This document shows, in pieces, positions 1 through 7,496 of a DNA stretch of 11,123 nt. The notes under the pieces are model-generated. The model had not been told where the DNA came from. It saw nothing but the letters and a program-made list of their open reading frames with translations, and did no database searches. How positions within the stretch are numbered: the first letter of the stretch is position 1; every line of letters begins with the position of its first letter. The stretch lies in the NCBI RefSeq assembly GCF_024699075.1, contig NZ_JAILQF010000089.1, forward strand, positions 1 to 11,123, written 5' to 3'. Source of the DNA: Butyrivibrio sp. (GTDB lineage: Bacteria > Bacillota_A > Clostridia > Lachnospirales > Lachnospiraceae). The translations under genes were made by a program, and so were the position numbers.

Positions 1-329
1 GGAAAATATCTACAGGCATATGTCATCACCTCTTCACCGCATTCATACTGGAGGCGGCACCACCCATTGTCCATAAGCATGCGGCAGTTACCAAAAAAGT
101 CATGGCACAGCTCGGCATATTTATATGGATCAGGATTTGAAAGAGGTTTAATCGCAAGATCCAGTCCCTGTCTTAGCTCATCAGAGCATGACAAACCAAC
201 CAGCTTGAAATATTCCTGCTGGGACATGTTAATGGTAAGACCATTACAACAAGTATGACGGCACAAAGGGCCTTTACAGGTAAAACTTGGATAATAATCC
301 GGACTTAGAAAGTTGTCTTTAATTGTCAT
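1..329 (-). CDS. FliB-like flagellin lysine-N-methylase family protein (partial, 3' end off window)
   Basis: Reading the minus strand from an ATG at 329 gives 109 codons that stay open to the window edge, so the C-terminal part is missing. The N-terminus has the cysteine-cluster layout of the FliB / lysine-N-methylase family: Tyr12-Tyr13, then Cys18, Cys23, Cys27 and Cys28 (CKGPLCRHTCC), followed later by Cys75, Cys82, Cys91, Cys97 and Cys106 in an arrangement like the family's C-F-x-x-x-C ... G-E-E ... C-R-x-(F/Y) stretch. FliB methylates flagellin lysines in Salmonella; the paired cysteines are thought to hold a metal or Fe-S centre. The start is fixed by an in-frame TAG only 24 bases upstream. 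No clear Shine-Dalgarno precedes it, and the start lies inside the upstream lipoprotein gene (11-base overlap), suggesting translational coupling. The true substrate is unknown, as no flagellar gene is visible here. Family call fairly sure, function inferred. Confidence 0.72.
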   Translation of the reverse strand, partial: MTIKDNFLSPDYYPSFTCKGPLCRHTCCNGLTINMSQQEYFKLVGLSCSDELRQGLDLAIKPLSNPDPYKYAELCHDFFGNCRMLMDNGWCRLQYECGEEVMTYACRYF

Positions 330-498
330 AAGATGAACCGGATTCTGAGGCTACGCATTCAGATATTACAAAAGTTGCACTATCACTTTGCGCTGCTTTG
401 GTAGTAGACATTTCATTATTGCAGCCGGTCATAAACAGCGAAATAACTGCTGTGAGTACAACTGTAACGATTATACATAAAAATCTAATGCTTGACAT
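319..498 (-). CDS. Small predicted lipoprotein
   Basis: A 59-residue protein starts at ATG 498. A GAGG ribosome site lies about 12 bases upstream. A TTG 18 bases further upstream could also start the frame, but it would place the start on top of the GAGG. The N-terminus is a textbook bacterial lipoprotein signal: a short basic start (S-S-I-R), a long hydrophobic run (about residues 6-23) and a lipobox-like M-T-G-C with the candidate lipidated cysteine at about residue 26. The short mature part (about 34 residues) is rich in Ser, Thr, Ala and Glu, as in a membrane-tethered linker with no folded domain. Its stop codon overlaps the start of the methylase-like gene by 11 bases, so the two probably share a transcript. 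I do not recognise a family. It could be a genuine short lipoprotein or the 5' remnant of a longer one. Confidence 0.5.
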   Translation of the reverse strand: MSSIRFLCIIVTVVLTAVISLFMTGCNNEMSTTKAAQSDSATFVISECVASESGSSYDN

Positions 499-521
499 AT
501 AAAATCGAAACCTCAAAGAAC

Positions 522-541
522 TATTACAAAATATTACAAAA
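522..541. repeat. Two tandem copies of TATTACAAAA
   Basis: The 10-base word TATTACAAAA occurs twice head to tail (522-531 and 532-541), one DNA helical turn apart. It lies between the predicted minus-strand promoter and the ribosome site of the lipoprotein gene. The same word recurs at 364-373 inside the lipoprotein gene and at 10412-10421 in the isomerase promoter. It could be an operator or simply AT-rich sequence. Confidence 0.5.
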
Positions 542-559
542 TTGTTTACAGGTGATTAT

Positions 560-587
560 ATTATAATCCTCTTCTATGAAATTGCAA
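560..587 (-). promoter_or_regulatory. Predicted sigma-70-type promoter for the lipoprotein/methylase unit
   Basis: On the minus strand, TTGCAA (587-582) is followed after 16 bases by a perfect TATAAT (565-560). A second TATAAT overlaps it immediately downstream. Transcription would begin near 552, giving a leader of about 55 bases before ATG 498. No other promoter this good is seen upstream of the gene. Confidence 0.6.
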
Positions 588-670
588 CAAAAAAATACAA
601 GAAATTTTGTACAAAATATAAGGACTAATAACCGGTCTTTTAACACAAAATGTGCATGTATAGCCAAGCA

Positions 671-699
671 TTGAAATGAGTATTTTTTTCTGATATTAT
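671..699 (+). promoter_or_regulatory. Predicted promoter for aspS
   Basis: TTGAAA (671-676), a 17-base spacer and TATTAT (694-699), with an extended -10 TG at 691-692. Transcription would start near 706, leaving an untranslated leader of about 145 bases before the aspS start. The spacing and extended -10 make this the best forward promoter in the region. Confidence 0.55.
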
Positions 700-734
700 A
701 GATTGGCATTTATGATAAATTATAAAGGCCGCTG

Positions 735-759
735 AAAACGAAAACATAGTAGTCGTTTT
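735..759 (+). repeat. Inverted repeat in the aspS leader
   Basis: AAAACGA (735-741) and TCGTTTT (753-759) are perfect inverted 7-base arms around an 11-base loop. In the predicted aspS leader they could form a weak hairpin or a protein-binding site. The arms are AT-rich and no terminator U-run follows, so a structural role is uncertain. Confidence 0.3.
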
Positions 760-851
760 AACGCATATATTTAGTAGCTGATTATTGTAACAGGCAAGTT
801 TTTACAGTAACAGTTTCAATGCCGGATACAAGGTAGATGGAGGTAATAAAG

Positions 852-2624
852 ATGCAGTCCCGTACACATACATGCGGAGAATTAAGACTGTCAGACGCAG
901 GCAAGAAGGTTAAGCTGTGCGGATGGCTTGAGAATTTCAGAGAAGTTGGAGCAGAGCTTGGATTTGTTGTAATCCGTGACTTTTACGGTACAACACAGGT
1001 TGTAGCTGAGAATGCTGATATGGTTAAGCAGTTCAAGGCAATTACTAAGGAATCAACTATTTCTGTAGAAGGTGTAGTAAGAGAGCGTAGCTCTAAGAAT
1101 CCTAAGCAGGATACAGGTGAGATTGAAGTAGTACCGGAAAAGGTTGAGGTACTTGGACGCTGCCGTTACAACGAGCTTCCTTTTGAGATCAATCACAGCC
1201 GTGAAGCAGATGAGACAGCAAGACTTAAATATAGATATCTTGATCTTAGAAACCCTGAGGTTAAGAAGAACATCATATTAAGATCCCAGATCATAGCAGC
1301 TCTTAGAAGCTCTATGACAGATCACGGTTTTATGGAGATCACAACTCCTATACTTACAGCATCATCACCTGAAGGAGCCAGAGACTATCTTGTTCCTGCC
1401 CGTAAGCACCCAGGTAAGTTCTATGCACTTCCTCAGGCTCCGCAGCAGTTCAAGCAGCTTCTTATGGTTTCAGGTATTGACCGTTACTTCCAGATAGCTC
1501 CTTGCTTCCGTGATGAGGATGCAAGAGGTGACAGATCACCGGGAGAATTCTACCAGCTTGATATGGAGATGGCATTTGCTTCTCAGGAAGATGTATTTGC
1601 AGTAATCGAAGATGTACTTCCTCCAATCTTTGCCAAGTACGGAACATATGACAGAGCATCAGGTGCTCCATTTGTAAGGATTCCTTATCTTGAAGCTTTG
1701 GAGAAATACGGAACAGATAAGCCAGACCTTCGTATCGACCTTATTGTTTCAGATGTTACAGATCTTCTTCGCACACCTGACTTCGCTCCATTTGCTGACG
1801 GCGTTATCAAGGCAGTTGTTGTATCTGACTTCCATGAGAGCCGTAAATTCATCGACAAGACAATGGAAGCTGTAGAAGTTCAGTCAGGTAACAAGGGTTA
1901 CTGGTTCAGAGTAGATGAAAATGGCGAACTTGTAGGTGGTATCTCCAAGTTCGTAGCACCTAAGAAGGATGAAGTTGTTAAGGCACTTTCACTTGAGCCT
2001 AATACACTTGTAGTTCTTTCTGCTGGTGAAAAGGGCGCTGCTGTTAAGACAGCAGGTGTTCTTGTTAAGACATTTGGCGCAGCTGTTCCCGGACACATGG
2101 ACAAAGAGCAGTATGCATTCTGCTGGATAGTAGACTTCCCTATGTACGAGATAGGCGAAGAGTCAGGCGAACTTGAGTTCTGCCACAATCCTTTCTCAAT
2201 GCCTTCAGGTGGTCTTGATATCCTTCTTAAGGCTGAAAAAGGTGAGGTTGATCCTCTCACAATCATGGCAGATCAGTACGACCTTGTTGTTAACGGCGTA
2301 GAGCTTTCATCAGGTGCTGTTCGTAACCACGATCCTGAGATCATGATCAAGGCATTCGAACTTGTAAAGCTTGGTGAAGAGGACGTTAAGAAGAAGTTCC
2401 CTGCTATGTACAACGCATTCTGCTATGGGGCACCGCCGCACGCAGGAATCGCTCCCGGAGTAGACCGTATGGTAATGCTCCTTGCAGCAGAGGATTCAAT
2501 CCGTGAGATCATTCCATTCCCTATGAACAAGAATGCTCAGGACGTAATGATGGGAGCTCCGGGCTTTGTAACAGACAAGCAGCTTGAAGAGCTTCATATC
2601 AAGACTACAGCTACAGAAGAATAA
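852..2624 (+). CDS. aspS: Aspartyl-tRNA synthetase
   Basis: A class II aminoacyl-tRNA synthetase of 590 residues, the normal size for the bacterial form, which charges tRNA-Asp with aspartate in the cytoplasm. The N-terminal OB-fold anticodon-binding domain spans about residues 1-105. The catalytic core follows: P-E-G-A-R-D-Y-L-V-P, then motif 2 FRDEDARGDR at 219-228, then S-P-G-E-F-Y-Q-L-D to 237. A GAD insertion domain covers roughly 285-400, and motif 3 runs G-A-P-P-H-A-G to G-V-D-R with Arg539. Start 852 is preferred over the in-frame ATG at 837 because GGAGG at 839-843 is correctly spaced for 852 and lies inside the longer frame. Motif 2 reads RSPGEFYQLD instead of the common RQPEFTQID, and the OB-fold loop has E-N-F-R-E-V-G-A-E-L-G rather than the usual R-R-R-D-x-G; this looks like a separate AspRS subtype. 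The position equivalent to E. coli Leu30 is Val rather than His, which argues weakly for a tRNA-Asp-specific enzyme. It has its own promoter and terminator. Confidence 0.96.
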   Translation: MQSRTHTCGELRLSDAGKKVKLCGWLENFREVGAELGFVVIRDFYGTTQVVAENADMVKQFKAITKESTISVEGVVRERSSKNPKQDTGEIEVVPEKVEVLGRCRYNELPFEINHSREADETARLKYRYLDLRNPEVKKNIILRSQIIAALRSSMTDHGFMEITTPILTASSPEGARDYLVPARKHPGKFYALPQAPQQFKQLLMVSGIDRYFQIAPCFRDEDARGDRSPGEFYQLDMEMAFASQEDVFAVIEDVLPPIFAKYGTYDRASGAPFVRIPYLEALEKYGTDKPDLRIDLIVSDVTDLLRTPDFAPFADGVIKAVVVSDFHESRKFIDKTMEAVEVQSGNKGYWFRVDENGELVGGISKFVAPKKDEVVKALSLEPNTLVVLSAGEKGAAVKTAGVLVKTFGAAVPGHMDKEQYAFCWIVDFPMYEIGEESGELEFCHNPFSMPSGGLDILLKAEKGEVDPLTIMADQYDLVVNGVELSSGAVRNHDPEIMIKAFELVKLGEEDVKKKFPAMYNAFCYGAPPHAGIAPGVDRMVMLLAAEDSIREIIPFPMNKNAQDVMMGAPGFVTDKQLEELHIKTTATEE

Positions 2625-2645
2625 AAATTGAAGTATTTATTATTG

Positions 2646-2689
2646 AGGTCGTTTAGATGCTATGTACATCTAAACGACCTTTGTTTTTT
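2646..2689 (+). terminator. Intrinsic terminator of aspS
   Basis: Two perfect 14-base arms, AGGTCGTTTAGATG (2646-2659) and its complement (2667-2680), enclose a 7-base loop and are followed by a T-rich run (TTGTTTTTT) to 2689. It begins 21 bases after the aspS stop and insulates aspS from the atp operon. Confidence 0.93.
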
Positions 2690-2834
2690 ACATGCTGATA
2701 AATATATTTATTGGATTATTTTGTGCTTGCAATTGTTGATATGTCAGGCTGTGGCGCATGTGCTATGAAAATCAGTCTAATCGAGTGTAAATTATTATTA
2801 AAAACAAAACGAAACAAGTGTACTGGCTTAATTC

Positions 2835-2864
2835 TTGCGTATAAATTCCACACTATGTTACAAT
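2835..2864 (+). promoter_or_regulatory. Predicted atp operon promoter
   Basis: TTGCGT (2835-2840), an 18-base spacer and TACAAT (2859-2864), with an extended -10 TG at 2856-2857. Transcription would begin near 2871, about 40 bases before atpZ. It lies in the 220-base gap after the aspS terminator, where I see no gene, so it is the likely promoter of the whole ten-gene operon. Confidence 0.6.
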
Positions 2865-2910
2865 ATTTGTGAGCGTGCGTGATTTTATATTTTTGTTATG
2901 AAAGGTATAT

Positions 2911-3183
2911 ATGCGAGATTGGTCTAATGCGTTTAAATATCTTGTATATGTTGGCCAGCTGGGGCTTGATCTGATAATGCCCGTGCTGCTTTGTCTTGCA
3001 GGAAGCTGGTACCTTAACACACATTTGGGTTTTGGAATGTGGATTTATTTTGTTGGGCTTTTTTTGGGTCTTGGCGCAGGCTTTATGACCTTTTGGAAGT
3101 TTTACACCAAGATAGTTATGAAGGGTCAGAAGAGGCCGGACAAGAACAAGCCAAAGAGTCATTCTTTTTCCAAACATTACTAA
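2911..3183 (+). CDS. atpZ: AtpZ/AtpI-family membrane protein (F1Fo accessory)
   Basis: A 90-residue membrane protein at the head of the ATP synthase operon. It has two predicted transmembrane helices (about residues 10-31 and 40-62) with the glycine-rich pattern of the ATPase gene 1 family: V-G-Q-L-G in the first and G-L-F-L-G-L-G-A-G in the second. A lysine-rich cytoplasmic tail ends the protein. AtpZ proteins sit beside AtpI in many Firmicute operons and have been linked to Mg2+/Ca2+ transport and to stability or assembly of the rotor ring; neither role can be read from this sequence. ATG 2911 follows an AAAGG site with 5-base spacing. The tail (residues 63-90) is poorly conserved. Assignment rests on length, topology and position; the gene symbol is inferred. 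Confidence 0.75.
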   Translation: MRDWSNAFKYLVYVGQLGLDLIMPVLLCLAGSWYLNTHLGFGMWIYFVGLFLGLGAGFMTFWKFYTKIVMKGQKRPDKNKPKSHSFSKHY

Positions 3184-3267
3184 AATAGGCTTTTTAGCCG
3201 AATATATATTATGTGGACACTTACTTATGACAGATTCAAGAGGACATTTTAAGGGGAGGGAAGTTTC

Positions 3268-3720
3268 ATGCATTTAGATGATGATATCAAAGGACTCGTA
3301 AAAGGAGTTTTTACCGGGTGCGGGATTTTGTGCGTCGTTGAAATTGTGGTTGGTTTTTTAATATCATTAACCGGCCTGTACTCATTTGATGCGACTATTG
3401 TTATCGGTGCTGTTGGCGGTACTCTCATTGGAATGATCTGCTTTATCTGGATGGCAGCATCACTTCAGAAATCGCTTGATGCGGCACAGAATGGAGGTGC
3501 AGAAGTAAGAAGAGGCGTTCAGAAAGGCTACACTCAGAGAATGGGGCTCCAGTGCTTATGGATTGTAGCTTCTGTTTTTGTACCATTTATCAATGTGATA
3601 AGTGCTCTTATACCGCTTCTTTTCCCAAAACTTGCCATTTATTTATTGCAAATAACCGGTAAGCTGAATCTTACTCAGAAGGTGGATTCCGAGGCCGGAG
3701 TAAAAGGAGGTGAATCCTGA
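3268..3720 (+). CDS. atpI: ATP synthase subunit I (AtpI-like)
   Basis: A 150-residue integral membrane protein immediately before atpB, the usual place of AtpI. Four hydrophobic segments are visible at about residues 13-36, 42-64, 93-110 and 112-128. Between the second and third lies a polar loop with a K-G-Y-T-Q-R-M stretch like other Lachnospiraceae subunit I proteins. AtpI helps assemble the c ring but is not part of the finished enzyme. A strong GGGGAGGG ribosome site ends 7 bases before ATG 3268. The 3' end contains the AAGGAGG that serves atpB, and the stop codon lies 3 bases before the atpB start, so the two are probably translationally coupled. The C-terminal 25 residues are polar and variable. 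Confidence 0.8.
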   Translation: MHLDDDIKGLVKGVFTGCGILCVVEIVVGFLISLTGLYSFDATIVIGAVGGTLIGMICFIWMAASLQKSLDAAQNGGAEVRRGVQKGYTQRMGLQCLWIVASVFVPFINVISALIPLLFPKLAIYLLQITGKLNLTQKVDSEAGVKGGES

Positions 3721-3723
3721 TTT

Positions 3724-4476
3724 ATGGATATTAATCTTCATGGTGCGAGGATTTATACGATCGTAGAAAACTCGCCGATTGGGGAAATCCACATCACTCA
3801 GACAATGATCATGGGCTGGGTTGTTCTTGTCATAATGTCCTTTTTGTGCTGGTTTCTTGGTAGAAATCTGCAGGTTACCGGTATAAGCAAGAGACAGGCA
3901 ATAGCAGAGTGGATAGTTGAACTTCTCAATAACTTCGTAAGAGGTAATATGGGAGACAAATTCGACTATTATATTCCTTTCATAGGAGCTTTGTTTGGAA
4001 CAGCTATCATAAGTAACATGATAAGTCTTGTTGGAGGATGCTGGAGTCCGACTGCCGATCTGGCAACAGAAGCAGGATGGGCGATCATTGTATTGATACT
4101 CATAACCAAGCATAAGATAAAGGCTAACGGATTTGGCGGATATCTTAAAGGATATCTTGATCCTATGCCTGTAATGCTTCCGATGAATATCATCAGTGAG
4201 TTTTCAACGCCTATTTCAATGGCTTGTCGTCACTTTGGTAACATACTTTCGGGTATGGTTATCGGCACCCTGATCTATTCAGCACTTGGACTTGCGAGTG
4301 CTGCACTACTGGGACTTATCCCTGTAGTAGGTGGATGGCTTGCAGCCAATATTCCGATTCTTGAAATTGGTTTACCTGCAATCACATCGCTGTACTTTGA
4401 CTGGTTTAGTGGATTGATCCAGCCGTTTATCTTCTGTACGTTAACATGTATTTTCATTAAACAGGCATCAGAATAA
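3724..4476 (+). CDS. atpB: F1Fo ATP synthase subunit a
   Basis: The 250-residue stator channel of Fo, through which ions reach and leave the rotating c ring. It has several transmembrane helices and the diagnostic signature S-M-A-C-R-H-F-G-N-I around residues 165-174. Arg169 corresponds to E. coli Arg210, the residue that separates the two half-channels. The C-terminal helix region (L-P-A-I-T-S-L-Y-F-D-W-F-S-G-L-I-Q-P-F-I-F) is also typical of the family. The Leu-Arg-Leu of many homologues is Cys-Arg-His here, a variant I associate with clostridial enzymes. The start at ATG 3724 is served by AAGGAGG at 3704-3710, inside the end of atpI. Length is normal and no disruption is seen. Confidence 0.94.
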   Translation: MDINLHGARIYTIVENSPIGEIHITQTMIMGWVVLVIMSFLCWFLGRNLQVTGISKRQAIAEWIVELLNNFVRGNMGDKFDYYIPFIGALFGTAIISNMISLVGGCWSPTADLATEAGWAIIVLILITKHKIKANGFGGYLKGYLDPMPVMLPMNIISEFSTPISMACRHFGNILSGMVIGTLIYSALGLASAALLGLIPVVGGWLAANIPILEIGLPAITSLYFDWFSGLIQPFIFCTLTCIFIKQASE

Positions 4477-4522
4477 GTTGCTTATGCAAATCAAAAAGCA
4501 GGCAGTAACTAATAATTCTTAG

Positions 4523-4810
<288 letters not shown>

Positions 4811-4855
4811 TAAGGTCAGGAATAAGGACACCTAAACCAAGAAAAGGAGAATACC

Positions 4856-5368
4856 ATGGAAGCAACATATAATTTATTGGTTTCGCTGGACTGGCAGACA
4901 ATTGTTGTTCAGCTGATCAACCTGGGTATTCAGATTCTTTTGTTCAAAAAGTTCCTGTACAAACCTGTAATGGACATTCTGGCTAAGCGCCAGGGACTTG
5001 TAGATCAGCCACTTAAAGAGGCTGAAGAAGCCAAGGCTAAGGCACTTGATCTTAAAGATCAGTATGAGACAAGCCTTTCCAGAGCCAATGACGAAGCCGA
5101 TCGCATCGTTAAGGAAGCTACAAGTACTGCAGCTAAGAAAAGTGAAAAGATTGTTGCAGATGCCCAGTCAGAGGCTGCCTCAATTAAGAGACAGGCAGAG
5201 AATGATATTGAGCAGCAGAAGAAGCGTGCGATAAATGATGCCAAGGATGAAATCGGTTCTATGGCAATGAGCATCGCAGCTAAGGTTATCGGCCGCGAAA
5301 TAAACGAAAAGGATCATGAGAACCTAGTTGACGAATTCATTCAGAATGTTGGAGATACGTCTATATGA
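4856..5368 (+). CDS. atpF: F1Fo ATP synthase subunit b
   Basis: The 170-residue peripheral stalk protein that holds F1 against rotation. It has a single N-terminal membrane helix (about residues 12-32: V-V-Q-L-I-N-L-G-I-Q-I-L-L-F), the family's F-L-Y-K-P-V-M-D-I-L segment just after it, then a long charged Ala/Glu/Lys-rich coiled coil to about residue 155. An AAGGAG site lies about 6 bases before ATG 4856. The stop codon overlaps the start of atpH (ATGA arrangement at 5365-5368), so b and delta, which bind each other in the complex, are translationally coupled. Only one b gene is present, implying a homodimer. Confidence 0.94.
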   Translation: MEATYNLLVSLDWQTIVVQLINLGIQILLFKKFLYKPVMDILAKRQGLVDQPLKEAEEAKAKALDLKDQYETSLSRANDEADRIVKEATSTAAKKSEKIVADAQSEAASIKRQAENDIEQQKKRAINDAKDEIGSMAMSIAAKVIGREINEKDHENLVDEFIQNVGDTSI

Positions 5369-5907
5369 TGACCGAAACAGCCAAGAAATATGGTGGAAGC
5401 TTATATGAGCTTGCTTCGGAAGAGAATCAGACAGATCTGGTTTTGGATCAGCTTGGAACCGTACTTTCTCTTATGAAAGAGAATCCCCAGTACGTAAAGC
5501 TTCTTTCAGAACCCAGCATAAGTAAGGACGACAGAGTAAAGCTCCTTGATGAAGCTTTTGGAGCTGAAATGTGGCCTTATCTTCTGAATTTCTTGAAACT
5601 CATGTGTGAAAAAGGATATATGGGCGAAGTTAAGGGATGCGCTAAAGAATACCGCAGACTCTATAACGAAGCTCATGGCATTGTAGAAGCAACTGTTACA
5701 AGTGCTGTAGCACTTACAGATGCTCAGAAAAATGCCCTGCATGATAAGCTTGAGAGGATGAAAGGCAAGAAGGTCGATATGACCTGCTATGTCAACCCTG
5801 CGCTTATCGGTGGTATCCGTCTCGACATGGATGGCAAGCGATATGATGGCACAGCTAAAGAGCGTATTGATGCTCTTAATTCCATCATCAAAGATACAGT
5901 TGTATAG
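5365..5907 (+). CDS. atpH: F1Fo ATP synthase subunit delta (OSCP type)
   Basis: A 180-residue soluble protein linking subunit b to the top of the alpha3beta3 head. The N-terminal six-helix domain covers about residues 1-105 (starting T-E-T-A-K-K-Y-G-G-S-L-Y-E-L-A). The C-terminal part has the family signature N-P-A-L-I-G-G-I-R-L-D-M-D-G, followed by the D-G-T-A-K-E-R-I tail. Two adjacent ATGs can start it: 5365, which overlaps the atpF stop, or 5368. GGAG at 5351-5354 is closer to ideal for 5365. Length is normal and no disruption is seen. Confidence 0.92.
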   Translation: MMTETAKKYGGSLYELASEENQTDLVLDQLGTVLSLMKENPQYVKLLSEPSISKDDRVKLLDEAFGAEMWPYLLNFLKLMCEKGYMGEVKGCAKEYRRLYNEAHGIVEATVTSAVALTDAQKNALHDKLERMKGKKVDMTCYVNPALIGGIRLDMDGKRYDGTAKERIDALNSIIKDTVV

Positions 5908-5908
5908 C

Positions 5909-5940
5909 CCCTTAAGGGTAAGTATGCGCAGAATGCGCAG
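5909..5940. repeat. Palindrome and 9-base direct repeat in the atpH-atpA gap
   Basis: The 50-base gap contains a perfect palindrome CCCTTAAGGG (5909-5918) right after the atpH stop, then two copies of ATGCGCAG at 9-base spacing (5924-5931 and 5933-5940), just before the atpA ribosome site. The palindrome has almost no loop, so it is unlikely to fold as RNA; it may mark an mRNA processing or binding site, or nothing. Confidence 0.35.
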
Positions 5941-5957
5941 GAATAAGAGGATGAGAA

Positions 5958-7478
5958 ATGGCGCTGAAACCTGAAGAAATTAGTCAGATAATAAAAAGCC
6001 AGATTAAGCATTATTCCGCCGCTATCGAACAGGCAGAGACAGGAACTGTTATCCTGGTCGGTGACGGTATCGCACGTGCCAGCGGAATGGAAAAATGTAT
6101 GGCCGGAGAACTGGTTGAATTTTCAAACGGTACTTACGGTATGGCACAGAATCTGGAAGATAACAGCATTTCAATCGTCCTTCTGGGTTCCGACGTAGGA
6201 ATTAAGGAAGGCGATATTGTAAAGCGTACAGGAAGAGTTGTATCTGTTCCTGTAGGCGATGAAGTACTTGGACGAGTAGTTAATGCCCTTGGTCAGCCAA
6301 TAGATGGCAAGGGTGATATCAAGCCTGTACGTTTCGATCCTATCGAACATACAGCACCTGGAATCATTGAACGTCAGCCTGTTAAGGAACCACTCCAGAC
6401 AGGTATCAAAGCTATCGATTCAATGATCCCTATAGGCCGTGGACAGCGTGAGCTTATCATAGGTGACCGTCAGACAGGTAAGACTGTCATTGCTACAGAT
6501 ACTATCATCAACCAGAAGGGTAAAGATGTTATCTGTATCTATGTAGCCATAGGCCAGAAGAATTCCACAGTTGCCAACCTTGTTGCAAGTCTTGAAGCAG
6601 CAGGCGCTATGGAATATACAGTAGTTGTTGCGGCTACGGCATCTGAAGGTGCACCACTTCAGTATATTGCACCATATGCCGGAGCTACTATCGGTGAATA
6701 TTTCATGAATAGCGGCAAGCATGCCCTCATCATTTATGATGATCTTTCAAAGCATGCTGTAGCTTATCGTGAATTATCACTCCTTATCAGACGTCCACCG
6801 GGACGTGAAGCTTATCCTGGTGATGTATTCTATCTGCACTCACGTCTTTTGGAAAGAGCAGCTAAATTGTCTGAAGCTAATGGCGGCGGATCACTTACAG
6901 CTCTTCCTATCATTGAGACACAGGCAGGTGATGTATCAGCATACATTCCTACCAATGTTATCTCTATTACAGACGGACAGATATTCCTCGAGACAGAGCT
7001 TTTCCACGAAGGTGTACGTCCTGCCGTTAACCCCGGTATCTCTGTATCCCGTGTAGGTGGTAATGCTCAGATCAAGGCCATGAAGAAAGTTGCCGGAACT
7101 CTTAAGCTTTTGTATTCACAGTACAGAGAGCTTCAGTCTTTCGCACAGTTCGGATCTGATCTTGATGAAGATACCAAGTCTCGTCTTGATAAGGGTGCAA
7201 GAATTGTGGAAGTTCTAAAGCAGAACAGAGGAACTCCTATTCCTGTTGAAAAGCAGGTTGCAATTCTTTATGCCGTTAACAATGACTACCTTAAGGAAGT
7301 CGATACTACTCAGGTAGCAGAATATGAGTCAGGACTTTATGATTTCCTCGATGCTAATGAAAGCGGCAAGGCCGTAATGGAGAAAATTGCTGCTACAGGT
7401 GCATGGGATGATGAGATCGAAGGTGCCCTAAAGAATTCTCTTAATGAGTATACAAAACGGTTCACAAAGAATGCATAA
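5958..7478 (+). CDS. atpA: F1Fo ATP synthase subunit alpha
   Basis: The 506-residue non-catalytic nucleotide-binding subunit of F1, three per complex. The N-terminal beta-barrel covers about residues 25-95. Walker A is GDRQTGKT at residues 169-176, with the alpha-type Gln. The Walker B strand is A-L-I-I-Y-D-D-L. The alpha/beta signature [11 protein letters not shown] ends in Arg365, the arginine finger that reaches into the catalytic site on beta. The C-terminal helical bundle follows ([15 protein letters not shown]). An AGAGGA site precedes ATG 5958 by about 7 bases. Sequence and length are those of an intact, functional subunit. Confidence 0.97.
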   Translation: MALKPEEISQIIKSQIKHYSAAIEQAETGTVILVGDGIARASGMEKCMAGELVEFSNGTYGMAQNLEDNSISIVLLGSDVGIKEGDIVKRTGRVVSVPVGDEVLGRVVNALGQPIDGKGDIKPVRFDPIEHTAPGIIERQPVKEPLQTGIKAIDSMIPIGRGQRELIIGDRQTGKTVIATDTIINQKGKDVICIYVAIGQKNSTVANLVASLEAAGAMEYTVVVAATASEGAPLQYIAPYAGATIGEYFMNSGKHALIIYDDLSKHAVAYRELSLLIRRPPGREAYPGDVFYLHSRLLERAAKLSEANGGGSLTALPIIETQAGDVSAYIPTNVISITDGQIFLETELFHEGVRPAVNPGISVSRVGGNAQIKAMKKVAGTLKLLYSQYRELQSFAQFGSDLDEDTKSRLDKGARIVEVLKQNRGTPIPVEKQVAILYAVNNDYLKEVDTTQVAEYESGLYDFLDANESGKAVMEKIAATGAWDDEIEGALKNSLNEYTKRFTKNA

Positions 7479-7496
7479 GCGGAAAGGAGAACTGAC

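Larger units (their letters stand above)
499..851. other. Divergent intergenic region between the lipoprotein gene and aspS
   Basis: This is 353 bases of AT-rich DNA separating minus-strand and plus-strand genes. It holds the minus-strand promoter and tandem repeat, a forward promoter for aspS and a small inverted repeat. I see no T-box signature (no AGGGTGG-like antiterminator sequence), tRNA or convincing coding frame. A 61-codon minus-strand frame at 524-709 crosses the promoter, has no family resemblance and is not called as a gene. Confidence 0.6.

Noticed and set aside
67..258. 63-codon plus-strand open frame near the left edge
   Set aside because: It is antisense to the cysteine-cluster methylase frame, whose conserved motifs show that the minus strand is the coding one.
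524..709. 61-codon minus-strand open frame upstream of the lipoprotein
   Set aside because: It contains the best minus-strand promoter, has low-complexity hydrophobic and aromatic content, no recognisable family and no convincing ribosome site.
837..851. Earlier in-frame ATG for aspS
   Set aside because: The GGAGG ribosome site (839-843) lies inside this extension and is correctly spaced for ATG 852, so the extension is probably not translated.
3211..3252. 13-codon open frame between atpZ and atpI, ending just before the atpI ribosome site
   Set aside because: It is too short to support and has no ribosome site of its own; frames of this size are expected by chance.
2896..3273. 125-codon minus-strand open frame antisense to atpZ
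   Set aside because: It mirrors the atpZ coding frame, has no family resemblance, and would run against the operon.
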